This document shows, in pieces, positions 37,926 to 47,956 of a DNA stretch of 64,000 nucleotides. A model generated the notes under the pieces. It searched no databases, was not told where the DNA came from, and saw only the letters and a program-made list of their open reading frames with translations. How positions within the stretch are numbered: position 1 is the stretch's first letter; each line of letters starts with the position of its first letter. The DNA is from Clostridia bacterium (lineage in GTDB: Bacteria > Bacillota > Clostridia > UBA1212 > UBA1255): assembly GCA_016287565.1 (NCBI GenBank), contig JAEFAM010000003.1, positions 43,088 to 107,087 on the forward strand. The letters run 5' to 3'. The translations under genes and the position numbers were made by a program.

Positions 37926-39185
37926 ATGATTTTTAAGAGAAAAAACGTTAATTATATATCCGGAAAAGAGTCTCACGACATTTCGAAGCGGAACCGCAGG
38001 ATCACGAAGAATCTTGAAAAGTACAGAAACCGCGCCGCCAAGGACACGTCCGAATTCATGACTAAGATGAAGGACGACAACAACGTAGTGGAGCTGGACA
38101 ACGTCTGTACCTATTTCTTCACCGATATCGGCGTGGTACGCGCCGTCGACGGCGTATCCTTCAACATCCCCAAGTGCTCCACCGTGGGCGTCGTGGGCGA
38201 GTCCGGCTGCGGCAAGAGCGTCACGTCTCTGTCCATTATGCAGCTGGTCCAGAGGCCTACCGGACAGGTGGTGGGCGGCGAGATCAGGCTGAACAACGAC
38301 GACGGCACCGCGTACAACATCGTGAACACGCCTACGGAGACCATGCAGGACATCCGCGGCAACAAAGTGTCCATGATCTTCCAGGAGCCTATGACCAGCC
38401 TGAACCCGGTGTTCCGCATCGGCGCCCAGATCAACGAGGTCATCGAGCTCCACAATAAAGAGATGACTCCCGAGGAGGTCCGTGACAGGACCATCGAGAT
38501 GCTGAAGATAGTGGGTATCGCCAACGCAGAGGGCATTTACAATATGTATCCTCATGAATTGTCCGGCGGTATGAGGCAGAGGGTCATGATAGCCATCGCC
38601 CTTGCCTGCAACCCCCGCCTGATCATTGCCGACGAGCCTACGACGGCGCTGGACGTTACGATACAGGCCCAGATACTTGACCTTCTCAGAAACCTGAAGG
38701 ACAAGATCAATTCTTCCATCATGCTGATCACCCACGACCTGGGCGTCATCGCCGAAATGGCCGATTACGTGGTGGTCATGTACGCCGGACGCGTGGTAGA
38801 GAAGGGCACCGCGGATGACATTTTCCATCATCCCTGCCATCCCTATACTATCGGACTGATGAAATCCAAACCGGTGGTTGGCAAGAAAGTCGACGAGCTG
38901 TACAACATTCCCGGCAACGTTCCCAACCCCGTCAATATGCCCAACTACTGCTACTTCAGAGACCGCTGCGAGTTCTGCGATCACGAGCGCTGCTCGGGAG
39001 AATATCCCCCCGAGATCAAGATCAGCGACACCCACGTCGTGTCCTGCTACAGATTCATTGACCAGGGCGAGATCATGGGCTATCCGCAGATCATCGACAC
39101 CGACCGTTTCCTGAACATGAATTTCTCTAAGCAGGGATCGGATCCCGCGGCTGCCGAAAAGGCCGGGACGGAGGTGCTGAAATGA
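37926..39185 (+). CDS. ABC transporter ATP-binding protein, OppD-like
   Basis: [56 protein letters not shown]. Confidence 0.95.
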   Translation: MIFKRKNVNYISGKESHDISKRNRRITKNLEKYRNRAAKDTSEFMTKMKDDNNVVELDNVCTYFFTDIGVVRAVDGVSFNIPKCSTVGVVGESGCGKSVTSLSIMQLVQRPTGQVVGGEIRLNNDDGTAYNIVNTPTETMQDIRGNKVSMIFQEPMTSLNPVFRIGAQINEVIELHNKEMTPEEVRDRTIEMLKIVGIANAEGIYNMYPHELSGGMRQRVMIAIALACNPRLIIADEPTTALDVTIQAQILDLLRNLKDKINSSIMLITHDLGVIAEMADYVVVMYAGRVVEKGTADDIFHHPCHPYTIGLMKSKPVVGKKVDELYNIPGNVPNPVNMPNYCYFRDRCEFCDHERCSGEYPPEIKISDTHVVSCYRFIDQGEIMGYPQIIDTDRFLNMNFSKQGSDPAAAEKAGTEVLK

Positions 39186-40357
39186 TGGAAGATAAAAACG
39201 TTTTACAAAATAACGAGACAAATTCCGGCGAAGATTACGTCGTAGAGGTGGAGAATTTCAAAAAATATTTCCCCATCAAATCGAGCTTTCTGAGGCTCGT
39301 CATCGGCAACGTCAAGGCCGTGGACGGCATCTCGTTTAAGATCAAGCGCGGTACCACCATGGGCCTCGTGGGCGAGTCCGGATGCGGCAAATCCACCACC
39401 GGACGTACCATGCTGAGGCTCCAGGGCGCTCCCGAAAAGGGCAGCAAGGTGCTGTTCAGCGGCGTGGACATCTTCAAGCTGTCCCGCGCGGACCTGCGCA
39501 AGATGAGGCCGAAAGTCCAGATCATTTTCCAGGATCCCTACTCCAGCCTTTCTCCCCGTATGCCCGTGGGAGAGATCATCGGCGAAGGCGTCAGGGAGCA
39601 CAACATCGTGCCTAAAGAAGAGTACGACGATTATATCTCCAGGATAATGAAAGCCTGCGGACTTCAGGAGTATCACAAGGACCGTTATCCCCACGAGTTC
39701 TCCGGCGGACAACGCCAGAGGATCTGCATCGCCAGAGCCCTTGCCCTGAATCCCGAGTTCATCGTGTGCGACGAGCCCGTTTCCGCCCTGGACGTGTCCA
39801 TACAGGCCCAGATCATCAACCTGCTGAAGCAGCTGCAGAAGGACTTCAACCTGACCTACCTGTTCATTTCCCACGACCTGTCGGTGGTAGAATACATCTC
39901 CGACACCGTAGGCGTTATGTACCTGGGCAATCTGGTGGAATTCTCCGAAACGGAAAAGCTTTTCTCGAAGCCGCTGCATCCCTACACCCAGGCTCTGTTC
40001 TCCGCCATTCCCGTGCCGGATCCCGACGTGAAGATGGAGCGCATAGTTCTGGAAGGAAGCATTCCGTCTCCCGCCAATCCGCCCAAGGGCTGCAAATTCC
40101 ACACCCGCTGCAGGGACTGCATGGGCATATGCAAGTACGCGGAGCCCGTCTACAAAGAGGTCGAGCCCGGACATTTCTGCGCCTGCCATCTTTATAACGA
40201 TCCCCGGGAGCAGGCCGAGGCCGAGAGGATAATGAACGAGGGAATGGCCGCCGAGGCGCTGGAAGCCGAGAAGAAGGCAAAGAAAGCGGCCAGGACGAAG
40301 GACAGGAAGACCGACAAGAAAGCCGAAAAGAAAAACGACAAGAAAGCCGAAAAGTAA
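39182..40357 (+). CDS. ABC transporter ATP-binding protein, OppF-like, with Lys-rich C-terminal tail
   Basis: [58 protein letters not shown]-terminus ...KKAARTKDRKTDKKAEKKNDKKAEK. Confidence 0.95.
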   Translation: MMEDKNVLQNNETNSGEDYVVEVENFKKYFPIKSSFLRLVIGNVKAVDGISFKIKRGTTMGLVGESGCGKSTTGRTMLRLQGAPEKGSKVLFSGVDIFKLSRADLRKMRPKVQIIFQDPYSSLSPRMPVGEIIGEGVREHNIVPKEEYDDYISRIMKACGLQEYHKDRYPHEFSGGQRQRICIARALALNPEFIVCDEPVSALDVSIQAQIINLLKQLQKDFNLTYLFISHDLSVVEYISDTVGVMYLGNLVEFSETEKLFSKPLHPYTQALFSAIPVPDPDVKMERIVLEGSIPSPANPPKGCKFHTRCRDCMGICKYAEPVYKEVEPGHFCACHLYNDPREQAEAERIMNEGMAAEALEAEKKAKKAARTKDRKTDKKAEKKNDKKAEK

Positions 40358-40378
40358 GCGTACGGCGGACGATCTGGA

Positions 40379-40645
40379 ATGAAGCGAAAGAAAGACGATT
40401 TTGAAGACGACGGCAGGGTTATCGCCAATATGAACGTTGACGGTATGCCCTGGCACGATCCTTCCGCCTCTTACACGGACGGCGAGGGTTCCGACCGCAA
40501 CAGGGAGGAACTTCAGAAGCTTACGAAGAAGCAGACGTTTTTTCTGATATTGGGAGTGCTGGGCGCGGCGCTGGCCGTTGCCGCGGTATTTGCGGTGGGT
40601 TACCTGCTGTTCATACTGTTCTGCCAGCACGTTTGGTTCAAATAA
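40379..40645 (+). CDS. Small single-TM hypothetical protein
   Basis: 88 aa with one TM helix, operon-spaced. Confidence 0.6.
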   Translation: MKRKKDDFEDDGRVIANMNVDGMPWHDPSASYTDGEGSDRNREELQKLTKKQTFFLILGVLGAALAVAAVFAVGYLLFILFCQHVWFK

Positions 40646-40685
40646 CGAAAGATCCGCCGGTATTGCCGGAGAAAGGGAAACTGAA

Positions 40686-42080
40686 GTGAAAAAAGGATTC
40701 AAAAGCAAACTGATTTGCGCGCTGGTTATCGTGCTGGCCGTGGTAATGGTCTTCGGCGGCTGCAAGAAGAAGACGTCCAAAGAGATCCTTGCCGAGGCAA
40801 TGGAGCAGACCGTTAAGGCCGCCGAAAGCAAAACGGCGCTTCTCGGAAGCGACGACAACCTTCGCAACGGATTGTTCACCGTGAATTTAGCCATCGGCGC
40901 GGAAGGCGAAGGCATCAACGTCAAACTGCTCTTCAAGGACAAGAAAGTTGCCATCGACTCCGACCTTTTCGGCAAAGTCCTGGGCGTTGACCTGGAAAAA
41001 TTCGTCAGGAATTTTCCCACGTCCGCGTTCGGCACCAAGGGCGGCAACCTTATGGGCATCACGGAAGACGACCAGAACAAGCTCCTGGAAGCTTTCGACA
41101 AGTTCGTGAATTCCCTTGACGGAATGGACAAAGCTTCCGTAAATCTGGTGGACGAGATCGAGAAGTATTCTTCTATGAAGACCGACTACAACAAGAGCGT
41201 CGAGCTTTCTTCCGGAAACAAAAAGGTCAATATCGTGACGCTGGCCATGACCGCCGGACAGGTGCAGGATCTGGTCAAGGAACTGGCTTCCAAGAGCGGC
41301 GATATCGCCTCTATGACCGGAATCGATCTCGATCAGATGCTGGACGCCATGTTCGACGAGGACGTTGACAAGAACGCTCCCGCCGCGGACATCAAGCTCT
41401 ATACAGATACCAAGACCAGCGAGATACTGGGCGGCGTGATCAAGCTCCTGGGCGTCGACGAGGACGAAGAGGATGAGGAATTTAAATTCGAGGTCGACAA
41501 GACCGACGATTCCATCGACTACAGATTTTCCGGCGACGACGGCGCCACGATGAAGTTCGGCATCGCCAACAAGGACAACGTGGAGACCATCCGCCTGGCC
41601 GTGGATTACCAGGGCCGGTCCGACGATTATCTCAAAGTCGAGATCAACGGCAATACCAAGAAGATCGACGTTTCCGTTTTCGGATCGTCTGTCCTGGAGA
41701 TCGGCTACGACATTACCCGCTATGCGGACAATACCGTTAAGTCTTTCTCTGCCGAGATCGATCTTTCTCAGCTGGCCGGACTGCTGGGCGGCACGGATTC
41801 CTATGACGAGGACTATTATGACTATGAGGAAGACGTTTATTACGACGACCAGTGGGATGACGGCGAATGGGACGACGATTACTGGGATGATGACGATTAT
41901 TACGGCGATTCCGGTTTCGGCATGTTCGGCGGCTTGCTCACTATGCTGTCCGGAAAGATCACGGTCAATTTCGATGCGGAGGGTACGATCCCTGAGTTTT
42001 CTGACGTGCTTGAAATGTCCGAGAACGATCTGCAGCAACTGTTGTCGAACGTGCTTTCTATGTTCGGATTCGTGATGTGA
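40686..42080 (+). CDS. Hypothetical lipoprotein with acidic Asp/Tyr-rich tract
   Basis: VKKGFKSKLICALVIVLAVVMVFGGCKKK lipobox; C-terminal region YDEDYYDYEEDVYYDDQWDDGEWDDDYWDDDDYYG; GTG 40686 start. Confidence 0.75.
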   Translation: MKKGFKSKLICALVIVLAVVMVFGGCKKKTSKEILAEAMEQTVKAAESKTALLGSDDNLRNGLFTVNLAIGAEGEGINVKLLFKDKKVAIDSDLFGKVLGVDLEKFVRNFPTSAFGTKGGNLMGITEDDQNKLLEAFDKFVNSLDGMDKASVNLVDEIEKYSSMKTDYNKSVELSSGNKKVNIVTLAMTAGQVQDLVKELASKSGDIASMTGIDLDQMLDAMFDEDVDKNAPAADIKLYTDTKTSEILGGVIKLLGVDEDEEDEEFKFEVDKTDDSIDYRFSGDDGATMKFGIANKDNVETIRLAVDYQGRSDDYLKVEINGNTKKIDVSVFGSSVLEIGYDITRYADNTVKSFSAEIDLSQLAGLLGGTDSYDEDYYDYEEDVYYDDQWDDGEWDDDYWDDDDYYGDSGFGMFGGLLTMLSGKITVNFDAEGTIPEFSDVLEMSENDLQQLLSNVLSMFGFVM

Positions 42081-42123
42081 TGCAGAAGGGCCGGAAGGGC
42101 TGAATAATTAAGAGATCAAGAAG

Positions 42124-42156
42124 ACAGCTCCGCTTGAATGCGGGGCTGTTTTTTTG
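42124..42156 (+). terminator. Intrinsic terminator after the acidic lipoprotein gene
   Basis: acagctccgc-ttgaat-gcggggctgt followed by T-tract. Confidence 0.88.
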
Positions 42157-42179
42157 TTTTACGGGAAGTGAATGAGGAC

Positions 42180-42390
42180 ACTTCGCTTATGATGTCGCTT
42201 CGCTGATGATGGAATGATGCCGTTTCACTAATGATGCCGTCTCTGCGAGACTAATTGAGGTATAATTAATTTCGTTCCGTTTCATTAGTGAGCAAAGCGA
42301 ACGGCATCATGTGCAACGCACTCATCATTGCCGAAGGCAGCCTCATTAGCGCAGCGACATCATTCCATCATCAGCGCAGCTTCATCTGTC
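42180..42390. repeat. Second family of foldback intergenic repeat (ATGATG / CATCAT linked hairpins)
   Basis: Exact inverted match cgctgatgatggaatgatg (42201-42219) versus catcattccatcatcagcg (42358-42376); internal hairpins gtctctgcgagac, gtgcaacgcac, tgccgaaggca. Confidence 0.75.
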
Positions 42391-42477
42391 GCCCTGCGCC
42401 GAAGACGGCGTCCTTACGGGAAATATTGCCGTCGAAAGCCATTGAACAAAAAGCGAGAGGGATTCGTAAAATCCAAA

Positions 42478-42519
42478 AAAACCGCTCTGAAACCGCCTCA
42501 GAGCGGTTTTCGTTTTTTT
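42478..42519 (+). terminator. Intrinsic terminator beyond the foldback repeat
   Basis: aaaaccgctctga-aaccgcc-tcagagcggtttt then cgttttttt; 13 bp stem. Confidence 0.85.
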
Positions 42520-42770
42520 GACAGGCGCTGAAAAAACGGCTTCGGGAAATATTCGAAAAAATGGGATTATCCGGGGACCCTGTGCTACAATCCGGTTCCC
42601 GGCGTTGACCGGGATGCTGGAAACCGGAAAAACGTTCATTGACCGCGGCTCGAAAACCGGCCCGGTCGACAGGAAATCTCAGACCTGCGGCGGAATCCTC
42701 CCGGGGCGGATTTCCGGGCTTCCATTCATCCTGGGGCGCTTTGGAGCGGCGGAGAACGGAGGCGAGGGAC

Positions 42771-44591
42771 TTGGGAGATCATTCAGAGACGGTCGGTGAA
42801 CAGAGGACCTTTAACGGAGGCAGATTCAGGACAGAGGCGGAGATACGGGCCGGAAGGGCGTACCGGTGCGTTGACGAGCGCGACGGGAAAGCGGTGTTCG
42901 TGAAAAGATGGGCGCCGGGGGACGATGCCTTTCAGAGGGAGAGGGACAATATTGTCCGGATCCGCGACCGGCATTTTCCGAAATTCGTTGCCTCCTGGGA
43001 GGATGAGAGCGGTTCGTATCTGGCGGAGGAATGGCTGAGCGGCATCGATCTGGAGGAACTGGTGAGGAAGTCCGGGCCTCTGGAGCCTGCCCGGGCGGCG
43101 AAGATCGGGCTTAAGGTATGCGAGGCGCTTTCGTATCTGCAGGACGCACCCGGAGGCGCAGCGGTCTTTATGGATCTGAAGCCTTCGAACGTTCTGATCT
43201 CCGGGGCAGTGGACGATGAGCCGGAGGTGTGGCTGACGGATCTTGAAGCGGCAATATTCCTGGCCTCGGGTCAGGCGAAGGCGGCCGGGCGGGACGATCC
43301 GGCCACGCTGAAGCTGGGAAGCATGTATTATACCGCGCCGGAAGCGTTGTTCGGAGAATATTGCATTGCCAGTGACGTTTATTCGCTGGGGGTCCTTGCC
43401 GGATTTATGATTACGGGCAGGGAAGACTACCCTTCGTCGTACGGCCTGAAGGGTTTCTGGGGAGAATTTATGGCTTCCTGCACGGCCCACGAACCTGAAG
43501 GCAGATACAGGAGTGCGGAAGAAGCTGCAGGAGCGCTTAAAAAGTACTTAGAAGGCAACGAAGAGGCCGGGAGCACCGTCGATACCTTCGAGGCGGAAAA
43601 GGCCCTCAGAGGCAGTCTGAAGGCCATTGGAGCGAAAACCGGGGGCCCGGGCGGAGACCGCGTAGAGATGATCGAGGGTCAAGGCGGACGCCGAGTGGCA
43701 AAAATAGATAAGAAAAGCGAAAAAACAGACCGGAAGCAGGGCGTGAAAGGCGCAGGGGACGACAAAAGCGCTTCGGGCCGCTCCGTCGAGGCGGACAAAC
43801 CGAAAGGCGCCTTGAGCGAGATAATACGGCAGTCGCTGATATTCAGGCGGCTCTGCGTCACCGTGGAGGGCAACCCCTGTTTCGTCAGCGAGATGGGCAT
43901 GGCAGCCTCCAGGAGCATGGACCTGAAGACCGGGCTGTTCACGCTGTCAGAGCGTGGCCGCAGAAACCTGGAATACTATTTCACGGGTGAAGAGGAGTCG
44001 GGAGCGGTGGCGGAAAAAGCCATATATCCCTACGTATTCGATCACAGATCCATGTATCTCCACAACGCCTACGAATGGGTAAAAAGGGGCCTGCTGACGC
44101 CTTACGGCGACGAAGGCCGCGTCCTTCGGGGAACTTTCAAGCTGGGGCTGGAGATCCCGCTCAGGAGGCGGGAAGACGTGAGGCGCTTCATCGAATGGTG
44201 CTTCGTCAATTTTGATCTGACGCTCATAAGCGCCGAAAGGAGCGACGACAGCGAGCTGGTCAATACGGCCATGGAAAGCTGCAGCTACGTGGTGGCCACG
44301 CCTGACTCCAACGTGGAGGATATGGAAGCCATCAAGAATTACTACCTGGCGCTGGCGGACAGCGGAAAGCTGCTGTATTCGAAAGTCAGATTCGTGGCCT
44401 GGGATTTTACCGAGCCGGAGTCGGACCGGAACAGGCTTTTCAAAGTCGTGGGGAAAGACAGGTATTTAGGCGAAGTGAGGCGCAGCGAATTGACGGCGCG
44501 GCGCAAGAACCGGGTGGAAGGCCTCGGACCGGTAGGAGATCAGGGCGAACTGGAACAATACGAAGAAATATTGCAGAAATTGATCGGGTAA
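42771..44591 (+). CDS. Ser/Thr kinase-like domain protein with C-terminal degenerate MinD/CpaE-like region
   Basis: AVFVKRW, YLAEEWLSGIDLEELV, AAVFMDLKPSNVLI, YYTAPEALFGEYCIASDVYSLGVL; TTG 42771 has GGAGG 8 nt upstream (TTG 42639 is the alternative). Confidence 0.72.
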   Translation: MGDHSETVGEQRTFNGGRFRTEAEIRAGRAYRCVDERDGKAVFVKRWAPGDDAFQRERDNIVRIRDRHFPKFVASWEDESGSYLAEEWLSGIDLEELVRKSGPLEPARAAKIGLKVCEALSYLQDAPGGAAVFMDLKPSNVLISGAVDDEPEVWLTDLEAAIFLASGQAKAAGRDDPATLKLGSMYYTAPEALFGEYCIASDVYSLGVLAGFMITGREDYPSSYGLKGFWGEFMASCTAHEPEGRYRSAEEAAGALKKYLEGNEEAGSTVDTFEAEKALRGSLKAIGAKTGGPGGDRVEMIEGQGGRRVAKIDKKSEKTDRKQGVKGAGDDKSASGRSVEADKPKGALSEIIRQSLIFRRLCVTVEGNPCFVSEMGMAASRSMDLKTGLFTLSERGRRNLEYYFTGEEESGAVAEKAIYPYVFDHRSMYLHNAYEWVKRGLLTPYGDEGRVLRGTFKLGLEIPLRRREDVRRFIEWCFVNFDLTLISAERSDDSELVNTAMESCSYVVATPDSNVEDMEAIKNYYLALADSGKLLYSKVRFVAWDFTEPESDRNRLFKVVGKDRYLGEVRRSELTARRKNRVEGLGPVGDQGELEQYEEILQKLIG

Positions 44592-44622
44592 TGCGCCTGT
44601 CGGCAGGCGCGGGGAGGCGGCA

Positions 44623-45303
44623 GTGAACAGGCGGCAACGAGTTTTTTTGCGCGAATCCGGCCGGACGGCTTCTGTTCTGGCAGATTTTCTGGAAAACGAA
44701 AGAACCGAATGCCCGGAGGGAGCGTTGCCATTGGCCGGACGCGCGGTGTGGAGGAGCATGATCTGCTTCGGAAAAGCCGTCTGTGCCGAATTGACCGGGA
44801 TCCTGAGAGGCCTGTCTTCGGAAGACTGTTTCGAAGTCTCGGATTGGTTCGAATACGTCAGAAGGACATACGGGAAACGGGGAGATATATTGACGCTTTG
44901 CCAGATACTGTGCTGCGCCCTGCGGATGAGGGACTTCGAGAATATTTCCAAAGTCCTGAGGATATATTCCCGGGCCGTGGAGCTGGGGTCTCTGTGCGGC
45001 AAAGCTCCTGATATGATCCCTGTCTGGATCTATATGGTGGAGAACAGGGACGCCTTTTTCGGTGGGCAATGTGACCGCTGCGACGTTGAAGCCGCCCGCA
45101 GGAGGATGATAGGCCAGCTCTGCTGCTGCGCAGGGGAAGACCGGCAATACGTGGGATGCCAGCGGCTGTTCTTCGGCTTCATACGCGCCGAACTGGAAGG
45201 ACCGGAAGAAAGAGAAACGATAATGAACGAACTGCGGCTTTTCGCCGCGGAAAAAGGGATCATGCGGCTGTATCTGGGGCTGGAATCGGCTTTTTACCAC
45301 TGA
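44623..45303 (+). CDS. Hypothetical protein in the surface-protein locus
   Basis: 226 aa ORF, operon-like spacing, no family recognised. Confidence 0.6.
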   Translation: MNRRQRVFLRESGRTASVLADFLENERTECPEGALPLAGRAVWRSMICFGKAVCAELTGILRGLSSEDCFEVSDWFEYVRRTYGKRGDILTLCQILCCALRMRDFENISKVLRIYSRAVELGSLCGKAPDMIPVWIYMVENRDAFFGGQCDRCDVEAARRRMIGQLCCCAGEDRQYVGCQRLFFGFIRAELEGPEERETIMNELRLFAAEKGIMRLYLGLESAFYH

Positions 45304-45349
45304 TCAGGCCGCTTGGAGAAAAACCACAACTATTTACGGAGGGTCAGAG

Positions 45350-47293
45350 ATGAAAATGGATCATCACAGGCGTTTTGAGCCGGTTCATACGGGCAGGGTC
45401 CTTGTCAGCGTCCTTTTATGCGTGGTGCTGTTTATTACGGGGATACCGGTCATCTGTGCGGGAGACGAGCCACTTACGGGAAAACTCGTATCTTTTACCG
45501 GCTACGGCGGCGCTCAGTATATCAAAAAAGAGGGTTATTACGTCAATATCTACGGAGAAGGCGGGGAGATCGCAGAGGTGCGGTATAAAGAAGGCGGCAG
45601 CACCCAGCGGCTGTACTATCTGGTCGATCCGGAGACGGGAGAAGAGCAGGTGGCATACTGTCTTGCCTCCGGGCTGTCATTCCGGAACGGGGCGGATTAC
45701 GGCGCCGGTCCCGAGGATCCGGGCAGTTTTTCGGACTATTTCGATATGCTTCCCGAGACTGCCCGGAAGGGTATCGCATACGCGTCGATATACGGTTACG
45801 ACAGCGAGAAAGGAGGCCTGTACGACCAGGGACCCGTTGGCGGAACGCTGGGCACGGACTTCTGGATGGCGACCCAGTGCGTGATCTGGGAATATCAGCA
45901 GGGCATCAGGACAGACGCAGGGGCGAGGAGGTCCGTGGGACTCGTGGAGGCGGACAATTACTACACCATGATCTGCGGCAAACCTGCGGAAAAATGTTAC
46001 GACTATCTGCTGAATCTTATAAAGAACGCTTCTGCCGTACCGTCCTTCGCCTCCGCCGATCAGTCCGGCTGGGACAAAACCGTTCTGCTTAAGGAGACCG
46101 GGCCCCATACCCGCCGATATGCCGCTTCTTTCGTCAGCAGGAACGCGGTGCCCGCGGGAGATTATTACGTGACCGACAGAAACGGAAACGAATTGACCTA
46201 TATCTCGTTTTCCGTGTCGGGAAAGATCGTGCGGATCACGTCAACGAGAGCGCTGGACGGGGGGCTGGATATCGTTGTCCGGAGAAGAGACGCAGAAGAC
46301 GGCGAAGGCGCTGCGGTGTTCTTTTCGCCCGGAGATCCGGGACAGCAGACCATGCTCAGCGCTTCGGGGCGGCTTCGGGATCCCTACGGCGTATATATGG
46401 AGCTGAAAACTCAGAACGACGATGAGGATCATATAATTTTCCGGATCGAAAAGAGCTCCGACGACGGAGCCGTGGCGGGCATCCCTTTCGTTTATTGCTG
46501 GATGGGATCGGACCAGCTGTACTACGACCGCACCGTGTATACCGACGACAACGGAGTGGCGGAAGCCTGGTTCAGCATAGGACTGGACCCCGGAGACATA
46601 TCTTCCGGAAGAAAAGCCGTGGCGGTGACGGAACTCGATTCGGCGGGTTACGAGTTCTCAATCAGCGGTTATTCGGGCAACACCACCGGGTCCGTCAAAG
46701 TTTATATGTACCGTATGATGCAGGGCGGATCACTCGTATGGGCCTATTCCACCACCGAATCGGACGCGCTGTCAAGATCCTGGGACGGCGACATCCGTAT
46801 CGGCCATTTGTTCAACATCAGGGGCAATTACGCCGGGGACGTTGCCACCATCAACGTGCGAAACGAAGCCATAAAGGTGTCTCTCGAGGTTACGAAGCAG
46901 ATACATGCGGAGGAGTTTATTCCCGCCCACGGAGATCCGGTGTTCATATTCAGGATAACGCACCTGGAGTCCGGCAGCGAGTATTACCGTTCTGTCGTAT
47001 TTACCGCTGCGGATCTCGGTACGGGTACCGCCATGCTGACGAGAGGGTTCGAGATGAACGGGATCCCTGCCGGCACGTACAAAGTCGAGGAACTGAAAAC
47101 GCTTCGTTACGAGCCGGAGAGCCTGTACGTAGGCGAAGGCGGATCGGACGGGGGAGGATACGCTCTGTTCGAGCTGCTGACGGACGGCGCGAAAGGGTCA
47201 GCGACCTTCGTAAACAAAGTGATAAACCAGGAAAAAACGTCTCATACCGCTTATTGCGAAAACAGCTTCGATCTCAGGGGCGGCCGGGGATAA
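45350..47293 (+). CDS. Secreted thioester-domain (TED)-type adhesin with Cna-B/SpaA-like C-terminal domain
   Basis: Signal peptide; VAYCLASG (Cys codon 45659-45661) and FWMATQCVIWEYQQG (Gln codon 45875-45877) fit a TED Cys/TQ pair; C-terminal FIFRITHLESGSEYYRSVVF...GIPAGTYKVEEL; GGAGGG RBS. Confidence 0.75.
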   Translation: MKMDHHRRFEPVHTGRVLVSVLLCVVLFITGIPVICAGDEPLTGKLVSFTGYGGAQYIKKEGYYVNIYGEGGEIAEVRYKEGGSTQRLYYLVDPETGEEQVAYCLASGLSFRNGADYGAGPEDPGSFSDYFDMLPETARKGIAYASIYGYDSEKGGLYDQGPVGGTLGTDFWMATQCVIWEYQQGIRTDAGARRSVGLVEADNYYTMICGKPAEKCYDYLLNLIKNASAVPSFASADQSGWDKTVLLKETGPHTRRYAASFVSRNAVPAGDYYVTDRNGNELTYISFSVSGKIVRITSTRALDGGLDIVVRRRDAEDGEGAAVFFSPGDPGQQTMLSASGRLRDPYGVYMELKTQNDDEDHIIFRIEKSSDDGAVAGIPFVYCWMGSDQLYYDRTVYTDDNGVAEAWFSIGLDPGDISSGRKAVAVTELDSAGYEFSISGYSGNTTGSVKVYMYRMMQGGSLVWAYSTTESDALSRSWDGDIRIGHLFNIRGNYAGDVATINVRNEAIKVSLEVTKQIHAEEFIPAHGDPVFIFRITHLESGSEYYRSVVFTAADLGTGTAMLTRGFEMNGIPAGTYKVEELKTLRYEPESLYVGEGGSDGGGYALFELLTDGAKGSATFVNKVINQEKTSHTAYCENSFDLRGGRG

Positions 47294-47364
47294 TAGCTGG
47301 ATCTGCGGAGCGCCCGGCGCTGACCCTGCGGGTACGGACAACGGAAAGGAAACTATGAGAGACG

Positions 47365-47919
47365 ATGAGCATTGTACGCCTTAAAAACAGATACGGCCTT
47401 GCCGGCAGGATCAGGAAAGCCGCAGGCGTGGTTTTGAAAGGGGCTGCCATTGCCCTTCCCGTCATATTGATGCTCATTATCGTTTCGGGCTTTTTCGGCG
47501 TCAGGTATCTGTGCGTCGTTTCTCCTTCGATGGAGCCGGAGCTCCCGGTGGGAAGCCTTATAGTGGTCGTTCCGAGAGACAACGCGAAAATAAAGGAGGG
47601 TGACAATCTCACCTACAGAGCAGGAAATAAATATATAACGCACAAAGTCATCAAAAACGATGCGGAAAACCGGACTTTCACCACGAAAGGGACGGCGGGC
47701 AAGCTGGAGGACCCTCCGGTGAAATACGAATGTGCCGAGGGCGTGGAAGTGCTCTGTCTGCCGGGGTTGGGAAGGGTGTTGACCGTTTTGCGGACCACCG
47801 TCGGCAGGATCGTTTTGATGACAGCCGCAGCCGGGATATTCATGGCGGTGATATTGACGGATATCGTCAGGGAAAAGCGCCGCCGGATCGCAGCAATCCA
47901 AAACGATCTGTCTGTGTAA
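47365..47919 (+). CDS. Signal peptidase I, SipW/ER type
   Basis: VVSPSMEPELPVGSLIVV (Ser box), GNKYITHKVIK (His in place of Lys), C-terminal TM. Confidence 0.88.
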   Translation: MSIVRLKNRYGLAGRIRKAAGVVLKGAAIALPVILMLIIVSGFFGVRYLCVVSPSMEPELPVGSLIVVVPRDNAKIKEGDNLTYRAGNKYITHKVIKNDAENRTFTTKGTAGKLEDPPVKYECAEGVEVLCLPGLGRVLTVLRTTVGRIVLMTAAAGIFMAVILTDIVREKRRRIAAIQNDLSV

Positions 47920-47956
47920 ACAGCAGAAATATATCATTCTTTAAGGAGGCTTCAAA

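Noticed and set aside
42288-42521. Short ORF MSKANGIMCNALIIAEG...
   Set aside because: It lies wholly within the foldback repeat and terminator and has no RBS; repeat-derived translation.
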